DNA from: Zelonia costaricensis
Lineage: Eukaryota; Euglenozoa; Kinetoplastea; Trypanosomatida; Trypanosomatidae
Length of the DNA: 64,000 bases
Reading direction: 5' to 3'
Assembly (NCBI GenBank): GCA_030849075.1
Contig: JASAOO010003482.1
Location: forward strand, 1 to 64,000
A program made the position numbers and the translations under genes. This document shows positions 56,101 through 63,945 of this stretch, piece after piece. A model generated the notes under the pieces. The model was not told the DNA's origin. It worked only from the letters and a program-made list of their open reading frames with translations, and ran no database searches. Numbering within the stretch: position 1 is the first letter of the stretch; the number at the start of each line of letters is the position of its first letter.

Positions 56101-59100
56101 CGCTGATCGGGGAGATGCAGAAGAAGGTGGGTCAGCAGCTGGCCCACATTCCTGGCGCGAAGGCGGAGCCGACGATGGACTCGGCAGAGTTTCCAGAGAT
56201 GCCGTGGCGCATGCTGGTGGGCGCGCAGCGCAAGCTGGCCATCACGCTGCTGATGATGCGGCACGCGTACCTGACCTTCATGACCAGCACGATTGGCGAG
56301 TCTTCTCCAGAGACGTCGGCGTCGGCCCAAGCGAACGGCGGCGAGGTGGCGGCGGTGGCGACGAGCATCTCGGTGCACTGGGTGGTGCTGCACCGCATCT
56401 CGCCCTACACCCGGCAGCTGAGCGAACTCTTCTACGAGGCGATGGAGGTGTACCTGCTGCTGATGTCGAAGGTGACGTTTGTGCCCACGGCGGAGCTGAC
56501 ACGGCTGCGGCTGGGCATGATGCAGTGCTACGACCGCATCGTCGCGGTGTACATCGAGACCATCCAGCACGAGCTGCGCGACGACGGCGCCAGCAGCGAC
56601 CGCGACATGAGCGATGATGGAGAGGAACACGAGAGCAGCCACCACCACCACAGCGACGCGGGGGAGGACGGCAGTGCGGGCAGGAGGGGGAGCCACGGCG
56701 TGGCGGCGTACGTCGACGGGGACGACACGCTCCCGATCGGTGCCGCCTCCTTCGCCGCGCTGCCTGGTGCCACCCACCTCGCCATGTCCTTTGCGGCGAC
56801 GACGCCGTCGGGGCTGCTCATCCACAACACCAGCATGGTGGGCGGCAACCCGTCGTTCAGCGGCACCGGCGGCGCACTCGACCGCACGGCGCGCCGCTCC
56901 CTCGCGAAGGGCAAGGCGACGACCAGTCAGAGCGGCCTGTCCGAGTCGGCCGGCTCAAACCCGACGCCGGCGCCGGGGCCGAAGCGTGGCACGGGTCACT
57001 TCTCCTACAAGCTCACGCCCGAGGAGCGGCAGCGGCTGCGCGAGTACGTGCTGGGGCCCGGCAACTTGAGTCAGCCCAACGCATCCTTCTTCGCCGCGGC
57101 CGGCGCGCTGGCGGCGAACGAGGCGTCGGCGGCGGCGCTGCTGACGTCGCAGTCGGCGCTCCCCACTACGACGGGCTTCGGCGGTGGCGGCGGGATGAGC
57201 TTCACCAACGCAAGTATGTTCAACCTGAACGGCACCTTCTTCAACCGCAACGCGAGCATGTTCGACCCAGCGCTGCTGCGCAATGCCGGGATCGCCGTCG
57301 CGGCGCCGGTGCACGAGGAGCCGCGCATGGCGGGGCGGTCGACCTCGGCGGAAGACGGCGACGGCGACAGCGCATCGCGCTGGCCGCTGCACCGCGTCTT
57401 CCGCGGTGGCGGTGGTGGTGTTCATGGAAGCGCTGGCGGTGGCGACGGCGGGGGCGCGGTGGACGCCGACTCCCTCGTGATCGACAACCGTAGCGGGTCG
57501 GAGGTGGTGGACGGGGCGCGCACAGGCGCTGGCGGAGCTGCGGCTGGTGGTCTTGCTGCTGCTGTCGGGCCCGCGGCTGTGACGACGGACACGAGCGCAA
57601 CATCCCCGGCAGAGCACGGGGAGCACAAGCTTGCGGAATCCCCCCAACCCCTGCTTGTCGGGGATGCGGAGCCCTCGGGCTTGCACTCGCAAGCGGCGCA
57701 GTCGCGTCCGGCCCCGTCAGAGCGGGTGGAGGAGCAGGAGACCTTGAACGGCGGCGGGTTCCTCGTGCACGCCAGGACGGTGTTCGACGCGACCTCGTCG
57801 CCGCCGCTGGTGGCCCGGCGGCCGTGCGTCTCGGCCCCGTCGCTGCTGCAGCAGTCCATCGTGTTGCCCGTCGGGGTCTCGCTAAACGACGCCGACGCCG
57901 TGGCGCGGCTCGTGGAGTCGCAGGAGATGGGGCACGCGTACACGGACATCACCGCTGCCGAGCCGGGTGCGCTGTCGATCAGCGCGCCCCACACCAGCGC
58001 GCGTGCTGCCCCCGCCGCACAGGGCAGCGGTGAGAGCGATGGGGGTGTGCTGCTGTCCAACACGAGCTTCTTCATGAGCGACAACGCGGCGGCGGCCGCG
58101 CGGGTGGCGGGAGGCGATGTCTTCTTGCTCGGTCGCGCGGCGCGGCCGACGCTGTGGGGCGCGCACACGTGGGGCATGCGCGATGTGACGCGGGCCCTGC
58201 ACCACGACCCGACCGTAGGCACCGCGTCAGACGAGGTCGGGGAGCGCGGGTCGATGGGAAGGGCGGGGCGAGGAGCGGGCGGCGGAGGCGCTTTCACGGC
58301 TGATGCACACGAGTTCAGCTCGCAGGGCTCGACCAGCCCGGGACACGAGCCCTTCGAGGAGGGTCACCCGTCCTTCACGGCGGGCGAGCCTGAGCGGGAG
58401 GGCAGGGCGGCGCGGTCTGCGGAGCGCCACGTCGGGTTCCCGTGCCTGCCGGAGTCGGACGCGGAGGGCGGGGGCGACGGCGGGGGCCGCTCTGCATCTG
58501 CTGGTACTGCCGTGAGCGGCGACACGGAGGAGGAGAGGGAGGGCGGCAGCCGCATCGGCCACCACAGCAGCACGGCGGCACCGCTCTTCACGAACAACGC
58601 CAGCTTCACGGCGACCGGCCCAGCCATCCCGGAGGCACTGCGGGCGTACGTGGAGGGGCTCGCGGCGCACCAGCAGCAGCAAGCCCCACCCCCGCCCGCG
58701 CTGCTGGGCAACGTGTCGTTTGTGCACCTGTCCAACAACTTGCCGGCGCTCAGCAACCGCTCCTTCCTGCGGGGCGGTGCCTTCCCTGTTCCTGGCCACG
58801 GCACGGAGCCGGCGGAGCGGAGCATGGCAGACCCTGCGAGCTCATCGATCCCACCACCCGCTGCGTCCACCTCCGTGTCCGCGGGTGCCGCCGAGAGCGG
58901 CCCCACCAGCCACGCGGCCTCACTCTCGGCTGTGGCCAACGCGTTCGCCGCGGCCAGCCGCGGCGAGGCGGGCCGGGGTGCATCGGTGCTGAGCAGCAGC
59001 TTCGCGCCCTTCCGCGGACTCGCCGACCACGAGGGCAGCGGCCGCGCGGGGACGCAGCGCCCACCGTCCGCGGCTGCGGCTGCTGCTGCGGTCACCAACG

Positions 59101-59402
59101 CGACGTCTGCTGGTGGAGGGGAGCTGAGGAACATGACCTTCTTCGACGCCTTCCGCAGCTTCGCCGGCACGCAGAGCTTCAATCCTGCGCTGATGCGACT
59201 GCTGCAGCCCGAGGGGGAGTCTGGCGACGGCGACGGCGAGGGCGGGGAAGACTTCGGAGACGAGTACGTGCTGACGAACAGCGACATCCACAGCCTCGAG
59301 GCGTTCCTGTTCGGCCTGCGCGCGCTCATCACGCAGGTCGAGGAGATGGAGCGGCATCTGCTGGAGGTCGTGCACGGCACCGAGATGGCAAAGAAGCTGT
59401 AG
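53115..59402 (+). CDS. Giant FUSC-like membrane protein, tandem copy 3 (2095 aa)
   Basis: A 2095-residue paralogue closest to copy 2. It has an N-terminal low-complexity tail with the shared RLTNPDAQRRIV/GSSNPLHVWG segment (about 182-211). Block one of the core is at about 397-560 (RFWEKLDWTIRGAVLTILP to FPYIRWSS) and block two at about 812-960 (GRLLGTVLGSLTGLLG to LIWPVRG). The soluble section between blocks is almost identical to copy 2 over residues around 625-760. The tail after about residue 1162 begins with a His/Asp/Glu-rich patch (HESSHHHHSDAGED) and carries eight strict Asn-x-Ser/Thr-Phe motifs. It ends with the C-terminal module shared by all three copies. The first ATG is at 53115; the frame extends left only with a TTG start. 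Substrate and membrane location are unknown. Confidence 0.75.
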   Translation: MHREDQSVTSTNPTRGSRVSASSGGGTASRNPRRHVHARAGGGSAALLIPSATATATATHPRTGSDDSAGSLLPVTSASGPSAASPAARSTAVLNNASHDDSDDAPDRSTSSTSTTTKARDAPRTLHAYQEVPPRRVSPPPTAALATAAAAQGKPGTAPTPAPAGAKTASSVSAAAQAAAAARLTNPDAQRRIVTAGSSNPLHVWGHETTFLRSRYFNSKRRKEHDPHSSNEPGDEAEEGWTAARTTDGTSGGASSPLEKESKLRIFPASTTSSQQSRGWRRYSDDSSGEPFGKGDEEDEQCSRIVSADAAQASLTSGGGGGGGGRRRGGGGGPGDALASTSDTSDSGPLWKPGALPSTFATASQCRTRNMNALRAYSWDQRVFLPQRHGGVSPAFGLLASPRFWEKLDWTIRGAVLTILPTMILCLEPTTKHIFPMPTSVVFLAYWTTQPTFGAGLRETYVVLKGFTISLVFLCIVVAIQPGPKWLTLIIMFIALVIGAFLAEQMKRMMAYCFASLLMQYVSHPDTTGFKYIGDYYTTLLIGQGFGLASFIFPYIRWSSENARRYLVTMGDAISLSVHGACCSFWVETSLLERQLHAARLRQLRQTIEASMKKAVQALSEMGYEPHSGVYTTRLKTRMSFLKNVFNIIQSMTLVIEQIASTPALIETPMCRAFGERIRGELAVAAAAMDAMLLRIVDLDELVSEADFEAFSAAKTRYEDAVSSVRDEVILSNENYHTDNSDILLGFFLFSVEELMEAISGFKDAAHNPSNLWHFLTFPLRDLQSSWLAFVELYHAIKLRHSITRRLKEAIKLSICIAAAAFFQVYAMKSASTSPVAGVDIIAFVYRPTGGDSFQYAQGRLLGTVLGSLTGLLGVQIANGRRGVLYGCALVLTFIAAYVQASPDYGALGSAMANSVISISLQYGNTNTALTRIQQNCFAILIYFVMSSLIWPVRGRTKVKAGFDMSLRMAREATDRLLRNLDLPHSATAVSSDVLALIGEMQKKVGQQLAHIPGAKAEPTMDSAEFPEMPWRMLVGAQRKLAITLLMMRHAYLTFMTSTIGESSPETSASAQANGGEVAAVATSISVHWVVLHRISPYTRQLSELFYEAMEVYLLLMSKVTFVPTAELTRLRLGMMQCYDRIVAVYIETIQHELRDDGASSDRDMSDDGEEHESSHHHHSDAGEDGSAGRRGSHGVAAYVDGDDTLPIGAASFAALPGATHLAMSFAATTPSGLLIHNTSMVGGNPSFSGTGGALDRTARRSLAKGKATTSQSGLSESAGSNPTPAPGPKRGTGHFSYKLTPEERQRLREYVLGPGNLSQPNASFFAAAGALAANEASAAALLTSQSALPTTTGFGGGGGMSFTNASMFNLNGTFFNRNASMFDPALLRNAGIAVAAPVHEEPRMAGRSTSAEDGDGDSASRWPLHRVFRGGGGGVHGSAGGGDGGGAVDADSLVIDNRSGSEVVDGARTGAGGAAAGGLAAAVGPAAVTTDTSATSPAEHGEHKLAESPQPLLVGDAEPSGLHSQAAQSRPAPSERVEEQETLNGGGFLVHARTVFDATSSPPLVARRPCVSAPSLLQQSIVLPVGVSLNDADAVARLVESQEMGHAYTDITAAEPGALSISAPHTSARAAPAAQGSGESDGGVLLSNTSFFMSDNAAAAARVAGGDVFLLGRAARPTLWGAHTWGMRDVTRALHHDPTVGTASDEVGERGSMGRAGRGAGGGGAFTADAHEFSSQGSTSPGHEPFEEGHPSFTAGEPEREGRAARSAERHVGFPCLPESDAEGGGDGGGRSASAGTAVSGDTEEEREGGSRIGHHSSTAAPLFTNNASFTATGPAIPEALRAYVEGLAAHQQQQAPPPPALLGNVSFVHLSNNLPALSNRSFLRGGAFPVPGHGTEPAERSMADPASSSIPPPAASTSVSAGAAESGPTSHAASLSAVANAFAAASRGEAGRGASVLSSSFAPFRGLADHEGSGRAGTQRPPSAAAAAAAVTNATSAGGGELRNMTFFDAFRSFAGTQSFNPALMRLLQPEGESGDGDGEGGEDFGDEYVLTNSDIHSLEAFLFGLRALITQVEEMERHLLEVVHGTEMAKKL

Positions 59403-60880
59403 CACGCGGTGCGCAGGGAGGGTGTTGCGGCTGCCACTCTCTCTCTTGCCCTCTCTTGACTGTGTGCAGGTTTGCGGCGGTGCACGTCGCCGCCCCAGCG
59501 CGTCCGCGTTTCCACGCCGACCGCGTCCGAGGCTGAGCCCGTCCGCGCCGCCGTCTGGCTGTGCGCACGGCAATTTGTGGGGTCACACACTCCCGTAAAC
59601 TGTGCATGTTTTGCCTCCCCCCTCACCCACGTGTCTAACTGTGTGTGTGCGTGTGTGTGTGTCTGAGTGTGCGCGACTGCGCATGTGGATCTGCTTGAGC
59701 TCAACGCACACACGCCTCGATGCCGCCTGCGTGTCGCTCTACCCGCGAACGAGAAGCAACAACGACAAGAGAAGACGAACGCAGCGTGCGTCCGTCAAGG
59801 TAGTGTGACGGCTGACTGGCTCGCACGTCGGAAAGACGGGGTTGCCCCCCCCCCCCCCCTCGTTGCCATAAAGCAAAGGTCGATTGCTCCAGGTGCTCTG
59901 CCCTCCGGGACTGCGGTCAGTAAAGCTGCTCGAAAGCGGGCTGCAGCTCCGTTTGTTGTCGTGTTGCCGGCGTGCAAAGCAGCAGCTGCACGGACATCGG
60001 TGTTTGTGTGTGTGTGTGTGTGCAGGGCGCTCGAGCGCTGTGTACCCTTCTTCCGCCCTCTCTCTCTCTGCACGCAGAGTCTGCGGTTTCCACACGCCGT
60101 CGTCTCGTGTGCCTGACTGGAGTGAAGGTGGAGTTGCGAGCGTCCTGTGTCGAGTCTTCTCTGTTCCATCTGTGGCGATTCTCATTTCCCTGCCCCCTCC
60201 CCCCTTTCTTGCTACCATTTCTGCACCCAATACGGTAACACATACACACACACACACATATACGTGCGCCTCACCTCAGCAACGTCGTGTCCGCCTCCCT
60301 GTCTCTGCTACGCTCGCGCTAGTGAACCCCCTCGCCCTCGGCTGTTCGCCTGTAGCCCCTGCCTCCTCGCTCGATCCTCCCCCCGACTTCACTGGCTGCA
60401 GTCGCCACAAGTCAGTCGCAGGACGCCGCGCTCTCCTCACTTCTTCTTTTCTGGTTTGTGCGAGTCGTCTGCTGCGGTCTGGAAGAGGGAGCCGCTCCAC
60501 CGCCTGCCCCACCAGCCCGTCTCCTCGCCTCTCCCCCCCCCCCGCCCACCTTACTGCCGTCTCTGTCGTTGCCGCGGTGCTTCGGAGGGACTCACACACC
60601 CACACACCCACCTACCCACACACACACATCCATACCCAAACCCACACCCACACGCGCGGAGCTGTGTGCGTGCGTGGCTCTATCGATCTTGTAGACGTGC
60701 TTCAGGTCATCGCATTCGTTTCCCATCCCCACTTGTACCGCCCGAACGCCGGCTGCGCCTTTCTCGTTTACGTGCCCGACTGTCCTTCAATTGTGTGCCG
60801 TAGCCCAGCTTATCGTCCTTGACGCTCCGCACACACAAACACACACACACGTAGACAGGAATAGGAATCAAGGCAGCATC
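59403..60880 (+). other. Intergenic region between FUSC-like copy 3 and the phosphatase-like gene
   Basis: No gene is supported. TG-rich stretches at 59640-59662 and 60003-60024 are followed by CA-rich stretches at 60241-60260 and 60594-60655, again showing a TG-to-CA change along the spacer. C15 (59845-59859) and C11 (60533-60543) runs are present. Candidate acceptor AGs occur at 60802-60803 and 60807-60808 before the ATG at 60881. Confidence 0.5.
59845..59859 (+). repeat. C15 homopolymer
   Basis: Fifteen consecutive C in the spacer after FUSC-like copy 3. Length is uncertain in any assembly. Confidence 0.6.
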
Positions 60881-62467
60881 ATGTTCGGCGAGACGTACAC
60901 AGAGAACGCGTCGCCAAAGGCGCCGCACAGTGGCAGCCACAAGAAGCCCTCGCGCTCGCAGTCGCCAGCGGGCGGTCCCCCGGCTGCCACGGCGCACCCA
61001 TCGGCCGCCAGCGGAGCCACGCCTGCTGCTGCGGCCGATGGGCAGTCGCACCCCCACTCTGTCCGCGAGATCATCAAGACGCTGGATGAAGAGCAGGACA
61101 TCAGTGGCCCCAAGGGCGGCTGCTGCTCCCGCATCTTCGTGCCCTTCCTGACCTTCGCCATGATCATTGTCGTCTTCGTCGCGATTGTGTACACGAACGG
61201 CACAGGCGCCGATGTCGAAGCGGCGCCGCGTGTCGCCGTGATTGTGCTGGAGGGCTTCTCGGGCACCATCTTCCACGCCATGATGCAGTCTGGCGTGCAC
61301 CTCCCCAACATCGCGAACATGCTGTCGGCGCAGAGCGGCGTGTGGGCCGAGTGCGCGACGAGCACGCAGTCGAGCTGCGCCCGTGCGGTGGTGGTGGAGA
61401 ACGACACCTCGGGCGAGGTGTACATCAGCGCGGCTGCCGCGATGACGTCGATCCTGTCCGGCGTGTCCCCCCGCGCACACAAGGTCGGCGCCGGTGGCCT
61501 CGAGAGCATGTCGACGTACGCGGACACGTCCAAGACGTACCCGAGCATCGCGAAGCGCGTCCGGGACGCGGGGATGCGGGTCTCTGTTGTTGGGACATCG
61601 CACCTGATCAACTCCCTGAGCATCACCTCGGGCGGCTGCTCGCAGCCCGGCGTGCTGGACATGGAGTGCGCGACCTCGCAGGCGGACTTGCTGCGGTCCA
61701 GCATCGACGAGTACTCGGGCAACGTGCAGCTCGACTGCCTGGCATCGTCGTCGTGCAACACCGACACGCGCAAGACTAAGTCGCCGACCGACCCGCAGCG
61801 CTGCAGCGACGGCCACGCTGAGTTGCAGTTCACGCGCCAGCTGAACAGCATCTTCGGTGGTCTCGCCTACACGACTCCGTCGCAGGAGACGGCGACACAG
61901 AACTCCGTGGCCGACAACCTCGACGACTCCCTATTCGTCTTCCACTTCGACGCCCTCGCCGTCCGCGCGGCGAGTCCGTACCTGCCTGCCTTCCAGTACA
62001 ACGCGTCCTCCGGGGAGTACATCGCGCAGGCCTACCTGCTGGACGCGCTGGTCGGGCAGGTGATCAGCTACCTCCGCGATCGCGCGCGTAGTCAGAAGGA
62101 GAACTGGCTGGTGATCGGCATCTCTGATCACGGCGGCAGCGACAAGAGCTACGCCACGCCTGCCCCCCTGACGACCTCAGAGGACTCCATTGCGTACTTC
62201 ATGGCCACCTACACGTCGAACACGAAGCGGCACATCACGCTCGCCCCGCTCCAGCGGCCCGTGACGCAGCTGGATGTGCTGCCGACGGTGCTGACGTGGT
62301 TGAACGTGGCTCCGTACGACGCGGAGACGAACGCCGTGATCGCGGGCACGAACACGACGGCCGCGAGTGCGGCGGTGGCGGCACACGTCGCGGAGCGAGG
62401 CGTGCTGGAGGGTCTCGTGCAGGGCATCTGCTCGTCTGGTGCCGCACTGCAGGACTGCACGCCGTAA
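60881..62467 (+). CDS. Alkaline-phosphatase-superfamily single-pass membrane protein, possibly inactive
   Basis: The 528-residue protein has a disordered N-terminal region, a membrane span at about residues 85-105 (IFVPFLTFAMIIVVFVAIVY) and a large domain after it, giving a type II topology with the domain outside or in the lumen. The domain follows the alkaline-phosphatase/nucleotide-pyrophosphatase/sulfatase fold. It has a first strand VAVIVLEGF (residue E124 where most members have Asp), a segment SAAAAMTSILSGVSPRAHKVG around 183-203 at the nucleophile position, FHFDALAVRAASPY at 355-368, SDHGG at 415-419, and VTQLDVLPTVLTWL near 464-477. The D416-H417 metal pair is kept, but the first Asp is Glu and the His normally found in the D-x3-H type motif after D357 is missing. 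Activity on phosphate or sulfate esters is therefore doubtful. Several cysteines fit a lumenal domain. The ATG at 60881 is the first in frame. Confidence 0.7.
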   Translation: MFGETYTENASPKAPHSGSHKKPSRSQSPAGGPPAATAHPSAASGATPAAAADGQSHPHSVREIIKTLDEEQDISGPKGGCCSRIFVPFLTFAMIIVVFVAIVYTNGTGADVEAAPRVAVIVLEGFSGTIFHAMMQSGVHLPNIANMLSAQSGVWAECATSTQSSCARAVVVENDTSGEVYISAAAAMTSILSGVSPRAHKVGAGGLESMSTYADTSKTYPSIAKRVRDAGMRVSVVGTSHLINSLSITSGGCSQPGVLDMECATSQADLLRSSIDEYSGNVQLDCLASSSCNTDTRKTKSPTDPQRCSDGHAELQFTRQLNSIFGGLAYTTPSQETATQNSVADNLDDSLFVFHFDALAVRAASPYLPAFQYNASSGEYIAQAYLLDALVGQVISYLRDRARSQKENWLVIGISDHGGSDKSYATPAPLTTSEDSIAYFMATYTSNTKRHITLAPLQRPVTQLDVLPTVLTWLNVAPYDAETNAVIAGTNTTAASAAVAAHVAERGVLEGLVQGICSSGAALQDCTP

Positions 62468-63945
62468 AGCGGGAAGGAGAGTGCGCTCGTTGGCGTTTCT
62501 GTTTTTTACGGTTTGATGTGTTCGCGAGGGCTGACGAGCTTTCACGTTGTCATGACGTTGCTGTCCGCCGAGACGTGTGCGTGTGTGTGTGTGGTTGTGT
62601 CCGAGCGTGTGTTTTTTGTGGTGAGGTGCGTCTTACTGTTGTCGATGCCAGCTGTTGTGTTGCACGCGCACGCTGAAGAGAGGACGGGGTGGGGCGGAGC
62701 GGCGGTGGACACGCCCTTGCGCCCTTGCGCCTCTGCCTCTGCCTCTTTCTCTGTGTTTGTTCTCGTCCTGGCGCCTCGTTGTGAATATGTGGGGATGCGT
62801 GCGCGTGTGCTCGCATGTGTGTTCGCATGTGTGTGCGTGTGTGTGTGTCGGCGAGTTTTTAAGACCCTACCGAATCTGATTCCTTCTCTTCCCCCCCCGT
62901 CCTATCTTGTGACGTATGCAAGCTGACAAGAACAAGCAAAACGAAGAACAAGGCACACCCACCACGACCCGACGTCGCACACGCGATGAGGTGATGGGCG
63001 CACGCACAACTGAGGTAAGTGTGTGTGTGTGTGTTTGTGCCCATCATGATCCGCAGCGTGGGTGTGCACGCCTGGGGCGGAAATCGTAGAAAAAAGAAGA
63101 CAGGGCTGACGCGCGTATCGCCGCGCTGCGGATGCACACTCGGGTGCCGCTCTCGCCCCCTCTCCACCCGTCTGGTGGGGCGGAGGTGGAAAGGCGGAAG
63201 AGGAGGGGCGGACGAGAGTGAGGCGCGTGGGGCAGGGTAGGCCACGGCTGGTGGCAGTGACGGTGCCGAGACGGTGCTTCGTGTGCACACGCGGGCGATG
63301 TCACCGCACACTCCTTTTTCTCTGTATGGTGGCTCAGGCAGGTGGAGCGGGAGGCGGCGGCACCACGTCGTCACATGTGGAATCGAGACGCCCTGCCCCC
63401 TCCTTCCTTCCTCCTCCCTCCCCGCCTGCGCTTCTGTCCGTGTCCCATCGAGGACGAGTACACGGCGGCCTCCCCCCCTCCACCTTCTCCTGAGGAACGC
63501 ATCACCCGGTCCCCATCAACGCGTTCATCTGTCCCATGCAACCGCTGCTCTGCCTCCACCTCTTCTTGCAACGGCGCCGCGCTCCTGCGTCCGTTTTCGT
63601 TCATTCACGACAGGGTGCACCCACACACACACACACACTTATAGGACACACAGACACACACACACACACACACATCAATCAATCTCACACGTTCGCATTC
63701 GCCGCGTGCCCACGGCACCACTATCATCATTCCGTCGGTGCTTCTCGTTGTCACGCAGCACCTCCACACACCGCAGCACCGCCCCCCCCTCCCCCTCGCC
63801 GCCGCTTTCCGCACCTCGCGTCTTCTTCGTGTTTAAGCGTGCCGTGTTGTGGCGGCTGCTTCGTCCACCCCCCCCCCCCCCCCGCCCCCCCCCCCGCGTA
63901 CCTTCGCCACCCACAGACGCACACGCGCAGGGCAGAGCTGCAGGT
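62468..63945 (+). other. Right intergenic region
   Basis: No gene is supported. TG-rich sequence follows the stop (62575-62592, 62817-62850, 63017-63036) and CA-rich tracts appear later (63618-63640, 63653-63674). A strong C/T-rich stretch at 63770-63900 with C16 (63868-63883) and C11 (63885-63895) runs precedes the next start codon. Confidence 0.5.
63868..63895 (+). repeat. Near-continuous C28 tract (C16-G-C11)
   Basis: A G interrupts an otherwise continuous C run. It is part of the pyrimidine-rich region ahead of the truncated gene at the right edge and could act in splice-acceptor choice or form an i-motif/G-quadruplex. Confidence 0.6.

Larger units (their letters stand above)
31924..59402 (+). 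other. Tandem array of three paralogous FUSC-like genes
   Basis: Three genes in the same direction, about 7.6, 6.4 and 6.3 kb long, share core, C-terminal module and motif-rich tails, with 3.4-3.8 kb spacers. Copies 2 and 3 are recent or homogenised relatives; copy 1 is diverged throughout. The array arose by tandem duplication. Confidence 0.85.

Noticed and set aside
54573..56825. 750-codon minus-strand open frame, and a similar one at 35353-36915
   Set aside because: Both lie antisense to the conserved cores of the FUSC-like genes and are typical shadows in GC-rich DNA.
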